64,000 bases of DNA, taken from the NCBI GenBank assembly GCA_001017865.1, contig LATQ01000310.1:1-64000 (forward strand). The letters run 5' to 3'. Under the pieces are notes generated by a model. That model was not told the origin of the DNA. It made no database searches and was given only the letters and a program-made list of their open reading frames with translations. The DNA is from Rhodococcus sp. IITR03. GTDB taxonomy: Bacteria; Actinomycetota; Actinomycetes; Mycobacteriales; Mycobacteriaceae. The position numbers and the translations under genes are program-made. Positions 1 through 10,367 of the stretch are shown in pieces. Position 1 is the stretch's first letter. The number at the start of each line of letters is the position of its first letter.

Positions 1-204
1 TGATCGTGCCTTCTCGCCAAGCAAGCTCGGCGTGTCGGCCAAAACCAGATCAACCTTTATTCCGACAGTCCCGGGCGAGGCGGGCGTCGCAAATGGTGGC
101 CTTCATATACGAACTGCTGATGTAGACGGTTTTTTGGTCTGAGAGCAGCAATGTGAGGGCCGATAGGCATCGACGCGCTGTGCCCGAGAACTGGGTGTCG
201 GCGG

Positions 205-825
205 TCAGATCGGGGTGCCGGTGATCGTCGTAGCCAAAGCAGCGCGGACTTCGTCGACGGTGCTGATCTCGGCCAGTAGTGCGAGGGAGTCGATGCTGGC
301 TTGATGCGCTGCGAGAGTGGCCGCAGAGCATGCATCCTCGACGATCACCACTCGGTATCCGAGATCGCCTGCGACCCTGGCTGTTCCCTCGACGGAGGCG
401 TTTGTGGCCACACCGGCGAAGAGGAGGGTGGTGATGCCTTTGCTGCGTAGGATGGTGTCGAGGTCGGTACGGGCGAAGGCTCCGATGCGCTGGTGAGTGA
501 GCACGATGTCCTCATCATGCGGCGTCAGGGGTTCGATGATTTCGGCGAGTTCGCTGCCTTCCTTGAGGCAACCGGATTGGGCGACGATGCCGAGTAGGGG
601 CGAGTTGGCGTCGAGATCGGACAAGTCCGGCTTCCATGCGACCCGGGTGTAGACGATCGTGGTGTGGGCGGTACGGGCGGCGGTGATGAGCGTGGCGATG
701 CGGTCGATGACCTTGCGCTCGGTCACCTGCTGGTAGAAGAAGTCGGCGAAGGCGCCGGTAGGTTCGACGACGTCGCCTTGACAGTGGACAGCCACGAGCG
801 CAGTGGTACGCGGGTCGAGTTCCAT
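205..825 (-). CDS. Isochorismatase-family (cysteine hydrolase-like) protein
   Basis: A 206-residue protein with the isochorismatase fold, intact in one frame. ATG at 825 is preceded by CAGGAG. The family uses an Asp-Lys-Cys triad to hydrolyse amides or vinyl ethers. Here the Asp of the usual VDxQ strand is His (VAVHCQGD, about residue 14), and the Cys of the usual GVATNxCV loop is Ser (GVATNASV, about residue 147). Both residues are therefore changed. I recall similar actinobacterial proteins with this pattern, so this may be a subfamily trait rather than damage. It lies 29 bases downstream of a flavin oxidoreductase gene on the same strand, a pairing that resembles RutA/RutB of pyrimidine degradation. 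The substrate is unknown. Confidence 0.85.
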   Translation of the reverse strand: MELDPRTTALVAVHCQGDVVEPTGAFADFFYQQVTERKVIDRIATLITAARTAHTTIVYTRVAWKPDLSDLDANSPLLGIVAQSGCLKEGSELAEIIEPLTPHDEDIVLTHQRIGAFARTDLDTILRSKGITTLLFAGVATNASVEGTARVAGDLGYRVVIVEDACSAATLAAHQASIDSLALLAEISTVDEVRAALATTITGTPI

Positions 826-854
826 CAATATCTCCTGGGCAGAACGGGGAAGGA

Positions 855-1925
855 TCAGGCGTGGGCGAGGATCGAATGCCCGATGTTGTCGATGTCTCGG
901 GCGGCTGTGCGTGGGTTGGACAGGAAGACTTGGAGGATGTCGACGCCGGCCTCGCGCATCAGGGCTGTTTTTTCTCGTAGTTCGGCCGGAGAGCCGTACA
1001 GGCACCAGTAGTCGACGAGTTCCTTGGTGATGATCGGACGGTGCCGGGGGTCGAGGCCGCGCAGGTACTTCGCCCAGACGTCGAGGTAGTGCGGTTGGTC
1101 CGCGGCTTTCGGGTCGCCGAGGTATTGCTGGGCGGCGGTGAGTGAGGCGTCGACGATCGAGTCGCCGAGTTCGTCGCGGTGTTGGTCCATCAGTCCGGCG
1201 TTGGTGATGCATGAGCTGATCGGGCCGGAGCCGAAGCCGTTGGTGACGCCGTCTTCCCAGGTTTCTCCGTTGCCGAGTTGGTAGAACCAGGACAACGAGA
1301 CGAGCTTGACCGAGCCTGGCGCTCGTCCGGCATCGGCGACGGCTTTGTCCAGGAGCCTGCGAATCATCTGGATCATGTCGATGTTCGGTCCGAGGCAGTA
1401 GACGACGGCGTCGGCGTACTTCGCTGCTTCGGCGAGACCGCGGGGCCGCCGGCGGCAACCCAGATCGGGATGTGGTCGGTGACGTTGTAGAAACCGCTTT
1501 CTTTGTCGAGGAACTCCACTTCCCGGGACTGTCCGAGCCAAGTGTGGTTGACCCGGCGGCCTGCCATCAGTTCACGGGAGACCTCGATGGCGTGGGACAG
1601 TTCGGAGATCTTCGCGGTGCGGTTGCCCATGGAACGCAGCGCATTGTTGGCGGTACCGATACCGAGGAAGGTTCGGCCTGGCGCCAGGGCGTTGAGCGTG
1701 GCCATGGAGTTCGCGGTGACCGGGGCGATGCGGGTCAGCGGTTGGTGACCATGGTGCCAGGTGGATGTCGGTGGTCTGCTGCGAAGCCAGTGCGAGGAAC
1801 TGGTACGGATCGGAGAACAGCAACGGGCCTTCCCCGACGCCGAAGTGAGTGACCCCGAGGTCTTCGGCCTGCTTCACCATCGCGACCTGATCGATCTTGG
1901 CGCAGGTGCCGATACAGAATTCCAT
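855..1925 (-). CDS. LLM-class (luciferase-like) flavin-dependent oxidoreductase, frameshifted
   Basis: A bacterial luciferase-like TIM-barrel monooxygenase of about 357 residues that would use reduced F420 or FMN. ATG at 1925 follows AAGGAG. The N-terminal part (MEFCIGTCAK...) is in one frame, the middle part with GRTFLGIGTANNA in another, and the C-terminal part from KYADAVVYCLG to the stop in a third. Breaks read as single missing bases near 1755 (CTGGGCACC expected, CTGGCACC present), near 1741 (a C in AACCCGC) and near 1441. All parts are collinear and no domain is missing, so this is one gene. It is divergent from the GntR gene at 2191 and probably co-transcribed with the isochorismatase-like gene. 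Confidence 0.85.
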
Positions 1926-2070
1926 AAGTTTTCTCCTTGCACGGGGCCCGGTGGTGTGCACTCGGCTCGTCCTACCCGTCGTAGCGGGGATGTGTCCGAC
2001 AGCCTCACTGCGGGTGTGCATGCCTCCGGAGTGGATTCCGCGATCGGGGATGCTGCCTGCTGATCGCGAA

Positions 2071-2090
2071 CTGGAATGCTAGCGTTCCAG
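2071..2090. promoter_or_regulatory. Probable GntR operator in the divergent promoter region
   Basis: CTGGAATGCTAGCGTTCCAG is a 20-base palindrome with one mismatched pair, between the LLM gene and the GntR gene. Its right half, CTAGCRTTCCAG, recurs upstream of the transporter gene at 3112-3123. That shared half-site is the reason to propose regulator binding. Confidence 0.5.
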
Positions 2091-2190
2091 ATGAACGTAG
2101 CTCACAGTGACTCACACCACAAGTACTAGAATGCAAGTCGCTGCCTTCAGCTCCCAGCACCACCCGATAACCGACGGAAAGCCTGAGCCG

Positions 2191-2930
2191 ATGACCTCGA
2201 CCGATCCCGGCCCTACGGCTAGCACCGAGGCTGCCGCCCTCCTTGCGCACGTCCGCACCTCCGGGGCACGCCTGTCCTCCGCGCTCTACGACATCTTGAA
2301 GACCCGATTGCTCGAAGGCCGCTATACCGCTGGCGAGAAGATCGTCGTCGAGTCGATTCGGCAGGAATTCGGGGTGAGCAAACAGCCGGTCATGGATGCC
2401 CTACGTCGCCTCTCGAGCGACAAACTGGTCTACATCGTCCCTCAGGTCGGATGCGAGGTCGTTTCCTACACCCCGCGTGAGGTCGAGGACTTCTTCACCC
2501 TGTTCGGTGGTTTCGAAGGAGCCATTGCTGCGGTGGCGGCCACGCGGCGAACCGAGGCGCAGGTGCGGGAACTGGATCTGATCTCTGCACGCGTCGATGC
2601 CTTGATCGCCTCCGATGACCCCGAGGTTCGCGCCCACGGATACCGAGTTCACAACAGGGAATTCCATGCCGCCATCCATGCGATGGCGCATTCACGGATC
2701 ATGGAGGAGACCAGTCAGCGGATGTGGGATCTGTCGGATTTCCTGATCAACACCGCCGGCATCACCAACCGCTCGCGAGTGCGTTACCCGACCGCCAGCA
2801 CGACCATCACGAGATCGCCGAGGCGATCCGAAATCGCGATGCCGCTGCGGCGCGTGAGGCGATGGAGCGCCATATCGTCGGCACGATCGCGGTCATTCGC
2901 GACGAATCGAGTGCTCAGCCATCGCGCTGA
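2191..2930 (+). CDS. GntR-family (FadR subfamily) regulator of the ohp-type operon, frameshifted
   Basis: A regulator of about 246 residues. The N-terminal winged helix (about residues 30-95) contains LYDILKTRLLEGRYTAGEKI and EFGVSKQPVMDALRRL. An FCD ligand-binding domain follows, with helices such as VHNREFHAAIHAMAHSRIME. One base is missing near 2771 (AACCCGCTC expected), after which the frame DRQHDHHEIAEAIRNRD carries the C-terminus to the stop at 2930. I chose ATG 2191 because the fold begins soon after it; an upstream ATG at 2107 is possible. It precedes the transporter, hydroxylase, hydrolase and dioxygenase genes, as in the ohp operon, and probably responds to a hydroxyphenylpropanoate-type acid. 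Confidence 0.8.
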
Positions 2931-3102
2931 TGGTGAGCCCGCTCCCTATAACGGATTCTGCACGACCGGGCAGGCCTACAGCTTCCGCCCCGCCTGCGGC
3001 GCTGTATCTTCAGGCAGCGCCGCATCACAATGATCGCCACAGTGCGATCCAGCCTCCTCCGACAGAGACTTGCGTCACCATTCGCGCTGGAGTAGCTTCG
3101 CA

Positions 3103-3123
3103 GCTAGACGTCTAGCATTCCAG
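3103..3123. promoter_or_regulatory. Probable GntR operator upstream of the transporter gene
   Basis: GCTAGACGTCTAGC (3103-3116) is a perfect 14-base palindrome. The overlapping CTAGCATTCCAG (3112-3123) repeats the half-site seen at 2071-2090. It lies about 140 bases upstream of the transporter start, where an operator of the catabolic operon is expected. Confidence 0.5.
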
Positions 3124-3264
3124 TTGCTCGGCCCCTTTCTGCGGCGGCCCTCTTCGACATCCCGACGAATCTCAGACGAAAGGCGCGGCCATGACGACCG
3201 CCTCGCACCCAGCATTGTTCGCAGTGCCAGCCTGCTCCGACACTCGCAGCGGGGGAACCACACC

Positions 3265-4669
3265 GTGACCACCGCGCCGACTTCCGCAACGAAGACCTCC
3301 CCGATGCGGGTCGCCCTGGCCAGCTTCGTAGGGACCACCGTCGAGTACTACGACTTCTTCATCTACGGCACTGCGGCCGCACTGGTCTTCCCCACCTTGT
3401 TCTTCCCCGATGCTTCACCTGCTATCGGAATCCTGTTGTCCTTCGCTACTTTCGGCGTCGGATTCCTCGCCCGACCCCTCGGAGGCATCGTCTTCGGCCA
3501 CTTCGGTGACCGGGTCGGCCGCAAACAGATGCTCGTCATCTCTCTCGTCGGTATGGGTGCCACCACAGTACTGATGGGACTGCTACCCGGTTACGCCCAG
3601 ATCGGCATCGCCGCTCCGATCCTGCTCACCTTGCTGCGCCTGGTTCAAGCTTCGCCGTAGGCGGTGAATGGGGTGGCGCCACCTTGATGGCCGTCGAGCA
3701 TGCCCCCACCGCGAAGAAAGGATTCTTCGGCTCCTTCTCACAGATGGGTGCTCCCGCCGGGACGAGCATTGCGACCCTGGCGTTCTTCGCCGCTTCTCAA
3801 CTCCCGGACGAGCAGTTCCTCAGTTGGGGCTGGCGGCTACCGTTCCTGTTCAGCGCGGTCCTGATCGTAATCGGCCTGTTCATCCGCCTGTCCCTGACCG
3901 AAAGCCCCGACTTCGCCGAGATTAAAGCCAACAGTGCTGTAGTGCGGATGCCGATCGCCGTCGCATTCCGCAAGCACTGGAAAGAAATCTTCCTCATTGC
4001 CGGCACCTACCTGTCCCAGGGAGTGTTCGCCTACATCTGCATGGCGTATCTCGTCTCCTACGGCACCACCGTCGCCGGAATCAGCCGCACCTTCGCCCTG
4101 GCCGGCGTGTTCGTCGCCGGCCTCGTCGCCGTCCTCCTCTATCCCGTCTTCGGCGCCTTGTCGGACACCTTCGGCCGCAAGACCATGTACCTGCTCGGCG
4201 CCGTCACCATGGGGGTGGCGATCGGCCCGGCCTTCGCACTGATCAACACCGGAAACCCCTGGCTTTTCATGACCGCGCAGGTACTGGTCTTCGGCATCTC
4301 TATGGCCCCCGCCGCCGGAGTAACCGGATCGCTGTTCACCATGATCTTCGATGCGGATGTGCGCTACAGCGGCGTCTCGATCGGCTACACGCTCTCCCAG
4401 GTCGCGGGCTCGGCGTTCGCCCCGACCATTGCGACCGCCCTGTACGCCTCCACCAACACCAGCAACTCGATCGTGCTTTACCTACTGATCGTCTCGGCCA
4501 TCTCGGTGGTCTCGGTGATCCTGCTGCCCGGCGGCTGGGGACGCAAGGGCGCGACACGCCAACTGGTTGCCGACCAGCGCACCTCGACACCGAATGCAAC
4601 TGCCACCGCATCCTTTTCGCTCCGCCCACCATCGACGCCGCACAGTCCCTGCGGACCTTGGACAAGTGA
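3265..4669 (+). CDS. ohpA: MFS transporter, metabolite:H+ symporter type, frameshifted
   Basis: A 12-helix permease of about 465 residues. The N-terminus has TTVEYYDFFIYGTAAAL, and GDRVGRKQMLV is the cytoplasmic loop signature between helices 2 and 3 of the MHS group. GTG at 3265 follows GGGGGAA. A G is missing near 3652 (CAAGGCTTC expected, CAAGCTTC present). After that frame change the protein continues (GGEWGGATLMAVEHAP) to beyond 4560. Another indel near 4600 is likely, because the frame otherwise runs into the next gene; TGA at 4667-4669 is the probable true stop. As first gene of the operon it should import the aromatic acid substrate. The symbol rests on matching the gene order of the Rhodococcus ohp operon. 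Confidence 0.8.
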
Positions 4670-4679
4670 AGTGACCACC

Positions 4680-6572
4680 ATGAACGACCACGACTCCACG
4701 TACGACACCGATGTCATCATCGTCGGACTCGGTCCCGCCGGCGGCACAGCCGCTCTCGCCCTGGCCACCTACGGTGTACGCGTCCACGCCGTCTCGATGT
4801 TCCCCTGGGTCGCAAACTCACCCCGCGCGCACATCACCAACCAACGCGCCGTCGAAGTACTCCGCGACCTGGGCGTCGAAGACGAAGCCCGCACATACGC
4901 CACCCCGTGGGACCAGATGGGCGACACCCTGTTCACCACCAGTCTGGCCGGTGAAGAAATCGTCCGGATGCAAACATGGGGCACCGGCGCCCGGTACGGC
5001 GACTATCTCGCCGGCAGCCCGTGCGCGATGCTCGACATCCCTCAGCCCTGATGGAACCGGTACTGATCAAGAACGCGGCCGAACGCGGTGCGTTGATCAG
5101 TTTCAACACCGAATACCTCGATCACAGCCAGGACGAGGACGGTGTCACGGTGAGATTCCGGGATGTGCGCTCGGGCACCGAGTTCACCCAGCGAGCGCGC
5201 TTCCTGCTCGGCTTCGACGGTGCCCGCTCGAAGATCGCCGAACAGATCGGACTGCCCTTCGAAGGCGAGCTCGCCCGTGCCGGCACCGCCTACATCCTGT
5301 TCAACGCGGATCTGAGCAAGTACGTCGCTCACCGGCCAAGCATTCTGCATTGGATCTTCAACTCCAAGGCCGGTTTCGGTGAGATCGGCATGGGTCTGCT
5401 GCGGGCGATCAGACCTTGGGGCCAGTGGATCGCCGGATGGGGCTTCGACATGTCCCAGGGCGAACCCGACATATCCGATGACGTTGTGCTCGAACAGATC
5501 CGTACCCTTGTCGGCGACCCTGAGCTGACCATCGACATCGTGTCGCGCTCGTTCTGGTACGTCAATCAGCAGTGGGCCGAGCATTATCAATCCGGCCGGG
5601 TGTTCTGTGGCGGCGACGCCGTACATCGGCATCCGCCGAGCAGCGGCCTGGCTCGAACACCTCCATGCAGGACGCATTCAACCTTGCCTGGAAGATCGCC
5701 TACGCCGTCAAGGGATACGCGGGACCGGGACTGCTCGAGTCCTACTCCCCCGAGCGGGTCCCGGTCGGCAGGCAGATCGTCGCGCGCGCCAACCAGTCCC
5801 GCAAGGACTACGCCGGTCTGCGCGAGTGGTTCGATCCCACCAGCGACGACCCGGTCACCGCCGGCCTGATCACGCTCAAAGCCCCCTCCCCCGAAGGCGC
5901 GGCCCTGCGCGAGCGCCTGTACGAGGCACTCGAGGTCAAGAACACCGAGTTCAATGCCCACGGCGTCGAACTCAACCAGCGTTACGCCTCGTCTGCGGTG
6001 GTCCCCGACCTTGAAGCCGGTGAGGAGGTATGGGGACGCGACCGGGAACTGTACCTGCAGGCCACCACTCGTCCTGGCGCCAAGCTGCCACACGCCTGGT
6101 TGGTCGGCCCGGACGGTACCCGGGTCTCGACCCTCGACGTCACCGGCAAGGGACAGATGACCCTGCTCACCGGCATCGGCGGCCAGGCATGGAAACGTGC
6201 CGCTGCCACATTGGACCTACCGTTCTTGCGCACCATAGTCATCGGTGAAGCGGGCATCAACGACTCGTACGGTACTGGCGGCAGATCCGTGAAATCCATG
6301 AGGCCGGAGCTCTTCTCGTGCGCCCCGACGGCTACGTCGCCTGGCGGTACAGCGCTCCGGTATGGGACGACAGCGAAGCACTCACCCACCTCGAGAACGC
6401 GCTCACCATCGTCCTCGACCGCGCCCCGCACGAGACCCCAAGCGCCAGGAACGGCGGTACGCCCCAGTACAGCACCCACGCCGTACCGATCGTCGTCCCG
6501 CACGTCACCGCCGACGACGCAACACCAGCCTCCACAGCCAGCATCACACCAATCGAGGGAGCACACGCATGA
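4680..6572 (+). CDS. ohpB: FAD-dependent aromatic ring hydroxylase (OhpB/MhpA-type), frameshifted
   Basis: A flavoprotein monooxygenase of about 631 residues from the phenol hydroxylase / MhpA / TfdB group. It would hydroxylate a 3-(hydroxyphenyl)propanoate to the 2,3-dihydroxy compound with NAD(P)H and O2. The FAD-binding GLGPAGGTAALAL is near residue 16, and the second FAD motif GDAVHRHPPSSGLG is near residue 315. A thioredoxin-like C-terminal domain follows. There are three breaks: near 5047 (AGGCC read as AGCC), near 5653 (GGGC read as GGC) and near 6275 (ACCTGG read as ACTGG). Its TGA overlaps the ATG of the hydrolase gene, so the two are translationally coupled. Confidence 0.85.
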
Positions 6573-7436
6573 CCCGCCCGTACACCAGCGTCTGGGACGA
6601 TCTGAACCAGGTCGAGTTCAGCCAGGGGTTCATCCAGCCGGCCCATACCGCACCCGCTATCTGCACGCCGGGGACGACTCCAAGCCCACACTCATTTTCC
6701 TACACGGCATCACCGGCCACGCCGAAGCATATGTCCGCAATCTGCGTTCACACTCCGAGCATTTCAATGTCTGGGCCATCGACTTCATCGGCCATGGCTA
6801 CTCCGCCAAACCCGATCACCCGCTCGAGATCAAGCACTACATCGACCACGTGCTGCACCTCATGGATGCCATCGGCGTCGAGAAGGCATCCTTCTCAGGC
6901 GAGTCACTGGCGGATGGGTCACCGCCCAGTTCGCTCACGACCACCCGGACAAAGTCGAGAGGATCGTGCTCAACACCATGGGCGGCACCATGGCCAACCC
7001 ACAGGTAATGGAACGGCTCTACACCCTGTCGATGGAAGCCGCCAAAGACCCGAGCTGGGAACGCGTCAAAGCACGCCTCGAATGGCTCATGGCCGACCCG
7101 AACATGGTCACCGACGACCTCATCAGCACCCGCCAGGCCATCTTCCAACAACCGGACTGGCTCAAGGCATGCGAAATGAACATGGCCTTGCAGGACCTCG
7201 AAACCCGCAAACGGAACATGATCACCGATGCCACCCTCCACGGCATCACCGTGCCAACGATGGTTCTGTGGACCACCAAAGATCCCTCCGGTCCGGTCGA
7301 CGAAGCAGAGCGCATCGCCTCCCACATCCCCGGCGCCAAGCTGGCGGTCATGGAGAACTGCGGACACTGGCCCCAGTACGAAGACCCCGACACCTTCAAC
7401 AAACTGCACCTGGATTTTCTCCTCGATCGCAGTTGA
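6569..7436 (+). CDS. ohpC: Alpha/beta hydrolase, meta-cleavage product hydrolase (OhpC/MhpC-type), frameshifted
   Basis: About 289 residues. This C-C bond hydrolase would split the ring-cleavage product of the dihydroxyphenylpropanoate. Visible features are the oxyanion strand IFLHGITGHAEAY, the nucleophile elbow GESLGGW with Ser near residue 113, and a late catalytic His in NCGHWPQYED. Two bases are missing: near 6650 (CAGGCCGG read as CAGCCGG) and near 6911 (CTGGGCGG read as CTGGCGG). The start codon overlaps the stop of the hydroxylase gene. The extradiol dioxygenase gene follows after about 130 bases. Confidence 0.82.
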
Positions 7437-7570
7437 CAGATGCAGTCGGTGCCGCCCTCCCCTGAACCCCCTGGCGGCACCGGCAGGACCCACCCATCCG
7501 ACGAACCTCATCCGCTCTCGCTCGAACCATCCGGGCAGAGGCCGTGAAGTACCAGCAAGGAGACTCCGCG

Positions 7571-8526
7571 ATGCCTGTGGCGCTGTGCGCGATGTCGCAC
7601 TCCCCCCTGATGGGACGCAACGACCCCGATCAAGAAGTCATCGACGCCGTCGACGCCGCCTTCGACCACGCGCGCCGGTTCATCGCCGATTTCGCCCAGA
7701 TCTGATCGTCATCTTCGCCCCCGACCACTACAACGGGGTCTTCTACGACCTGTTGCCACCGTTCTGCATCGGAGCCGCTGCGCAGTCCGTCGGCGACTAC
7801 GGCACCGAAGCTGGCCCCCTCGACGTCGACCGCGACGCCGCTCACACTATTACGCGCGAAGTACTCGACAGCGGCATCGACGCGGCGTTCTCCGAACGCA
7901 TGCACGTCGACCACGGTTTCGCCCAGGCACTACAACTACTCGTCGGATCGATCACCGCAGTACCGACTGTGCCGATCTTCATCAACTCCGTCGCCGAACC
8001 CCTCGGCCCCATCAGCCGAGTTCGGCTGCTCGGCGAAGCTGTCGGACGAGCAGCCAACAAACTGGGCAGACGCGTCCTGTTCGTCGGATCCGGAGGACTC
8101 TCCCACGACCCACCGATTCCGCAGTTCACCACCTCGCCTGAGCAGGTGCGCGAACGGTTGATCGACGGCCGCAATCCGAGCGACGCCGAACGCGAAGTCC
8201 GCGAACGACGCGTCATCGCCGCCGGGCGAGATTTCGCTGCCGGTACCGCCACCATTCAGCCGTTGAACCCCCACTGGGACCAGCATCTTCTCGAAATTCT
8301 GGCATCCGGCGAACTTGAACAAATAGACACGTGGACCAATGACTGGTTCGTCGAGCAGGCCGGCCACTCGTCCCATGAGGTGCGCACCTGGATCGCCGCC
8401 TACGCCGCGCTCCACGCAAACGGCCCCTACCAGGTCACCTCAAGCTTCTACCGCGAAATACCTGAGTGGATAGCAGGATTCGGAATCACGACAGCCTTCA
8501 CCCGATCCTCGAACCACATGAAGTGA
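7571..8526 (+). CDS. ohpD: Extradiol dioxygenase, 2,3-dihydroxyphenylpropanoate 1,2-dioxygenase type, frameshifted
   Basis: About 318 residues, closely resembling MhpB of E. coli along its whole length (class III, LigB-type, Fe(II)). The metal and catalytic histidines lie in MSHSPLMG, APDHYNG and MHVDHGFAQ; SGGLSHDPP is also conserved. The C-terminus EIPEWIAGFG matches the family. ATG 7571 follows AAGGAG. One C is missing near 7701 (GCCCCAG expected), which stops the first frame after 44 residues; the rest is open to 8526. It is the last gene of the operon and cleaves the catechol ring meta to give the substrate of the preceding hydrolase. Confidence 0.87.
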
Positions 8527-8586
8527 CCGGCAGCTGCACCCCCAGAAAAGGTCTGTCGTCTTCGACAAGTCCAACTGAGCGCGACC

Positions 8587-8608
8587 ATAACCGCACCGCC
8601 GCGGTTAT
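8587..8608. terminator. Hairpin between convergent ohpD and parB
   Basis: ATAACCGC and GCGGTTAT form a perfect 8-bp stem around a 6-base loop, between two convergent genes. There is no clear T-run, so this is a terminator by position and shape only. Confidence 0.4.
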
Positions 8609-8736
8609 CAAGCAATGCACTACTACAGGCCCACTAGTCACTCTTCCCAAGCCGGGCCCATATTCCAAGTACATCACTACGCAAGGCTGAGCAGTGGAAA
8701 CCACTGTGAAGCAACGCTATCGGCTTTGGATCGCCG

Positions 8737-9649
8737 TTACCGGAGCTCGAGTGCATCGATGAGCTTGCGACGCTCGTCATCGGTGAAGTGCTTCCGCACC
8801 GCCGCGGCCAGCACATCCGGATCCGCCCCCAGACGCTTGAGCGCCTGAGCCACCTTGTCCACCGGCTCGAGCTTGCTCGCAGGTTCTTTCGGCTGCGGCG
8901 CCTCAGGCTCGGCAGTCTCTGCGTCGGCTTCAGGTGCCGGCTCAGGGTTCTGGGCTGCTTCCCACGCCGCGACCTGGTCCTCGAGCGGAACCCGCGCCAG
9001 CGAACGGGCTTGCCGCACAGCGAGATCACCTGCGCAGGGCTGCTTGCAACTCGGGGGCGAGTTTGAGCAGAGCACGACGCTGGGACACCCAGCCTTTGGA
9101 GCGGCCGAGCTTCTTCGCCGCCGCATCCGCACTACCGAACTCGGAGACCATCAACTCCACGGCCTTGGCTTCTTCGAGGACGTCGAAATCGCGGCGGTCG
9201 ATGTTCTCACTCGTTGCCGCCCACAGGATTTCGCCCTTGTCGACGGCGATGCTGTCGCGCAGCACCACATCGAGGCCGGGGCGGCCGTACTTCTGGGCCG
9301 CAGCGAGCCGGCGGTTGCCGTTGACGACGATGTACTGCGCTGCACCGAGATCGTCTTCATCCTCGGGCCACAGTTTCAACCACGCCGTGCGGCTGACCAC
9401 GGTGCCCGGTTGCAGCTGCCGGTCGGTAATGGTCGCCAGATCCGACAGATCCCCGAGCTCGTCACGCGGGTTGCGCGGGTTGGCGATGAGCTGATCGACC
9501 GGAACATCGGCGAGCAGTTGACCTTCGAGCGGCTCGATCGTCGTCTTCGTCTTCGTGGGTGCGGGGGTGCGCTTGCGGTCGACCGGAGAATTGTCGCCGA
9601 CTGCTCCGACGAGGGAGGCGAAGTTCGCGCGCCCACCCTTGGGCGGCAT
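8737..9649 (-). CDS. parB: ParB-like partition protein, frameshifted
   Basis: About 304 residues. The ParB/Srx N-terminal domain contains IANPRNPRDELGDLSDL and VVNGNRRLAAAQ. A helix-turn-helix follows (SADAAAKKLGRSKGWVSQRRALL). The C-terminal part is rich in Pro, Glu and Ala, with a final KHFTDDERRKLIDALE. The reading frame changes near 9035 within an ALR-AGDLAVRQ stretch (a GC dinucleotide lost, or one base gained). ATG at 9649 overlaps the parA stop (ATGA). It binds the plasmid centromere and works with ParA. Some ParB-like proteins in this position regulate conjugation instead, but the gene pair favours partition. Confidence 0.85.
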
Positions 9650-10367
9650 CAGCGACCACCGTCCGCGAGCTCGAGGCTGAGCTTGTAGAAATCCTCCCGT
9701 GCCTGCAACGAGACGCGGTTGGCTTCGTACTCGGTAACGACACGGCCTTCGGCGGCGGCGCGGGTGTGGACCTTGTAGTGCCGCACCACCGTTCGCGCCA
9801 GCGGCCAGCCGTTGACCTGGACGAACTCGCGCGTCTGCTCGAGGTCGACCTTGCCGTCGCGGGGATCCCAATTGTTCACCACAACAATGAATTTCTTGCC
9901 GAGCGGTTCGATGACCTGCTTGATGGTGCGCGCGGTGGGATCGAAACACAGCGGTTCGGGTTCGATCGGAACGATGACCAGATCGGCGACCTCGAGCACT
10001 GCGCGCAGGGCGTCGGCGGAACTGCCGGTGCCGAGCACATCGGTGCCGTCGTCGGCGCCGGACAGGTCGATCCAGCCGGGGTGTCGACATAAACGTGCTT
10101 GATGCCGGGCAACTTGTCGAGATTACGGAGCACGTCGAGGTTGTCGTGGACCTGATCGATCAGAAACGGCAACTCCTCGACCCGCGAAGCCCACCAGACT
10201 GCGGAGCCCTGCGGGTCGACCGAGATCGCGGCGACCGGGGACTGAACATCGTCATCGGCGCCGGCGGTCACGGCGGTGAGGACATCCGCTTTGACAGCGG
10301 CAAGGTTCATAGTGAGCGTCGATTTTCCGACACCACCTTTTTGGTTGAGCATGACATGAACAGCCAC
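9649..10367 (-). CDS. parA: ParA-family partition ATPase, frameshifted
   Basis: About 239 residues. The deviant Walker A motif KGGVGKST lies at residues 10-17 (MLNQKGGVGKSTLTMNLA), ISVDPQGSA is the A' motif and YVDTPGW is Walker B. GTG at 10367 follows GGAGGT. One base is missing near 10081 (ACCCCGGGCTGG expected), after which LSGADDGTDVLGTGSSADAL continues to the stop. It drives segregation of the replicon together with ParB and is the main evidence that the window is plasmid DNA. A probable regulatory or centromere region lies upstream. Confidence 0.88.

Noticed and set aside
1..204. Short frames at the left edge
   Set aside because: None shows a motif or start; the left edge may contain the end of a gene outside the window, but nothing can be supported.
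205..1458. A 417-residue minus-strand frame
   Set aside because: Only the last 206 codons (from ATG 825) are the isochorismatase-like protein; the upstream part is a shadow of the LLM gene in another frame.
3684..5051. Apparent fusion of the transporter with the start of the ring hydroxylase
   Set aside because: The fusion results from the lost stop of the transporter gene. The hydroxylase has its own ATG and complete N-terminus, and such a fusion is not known.
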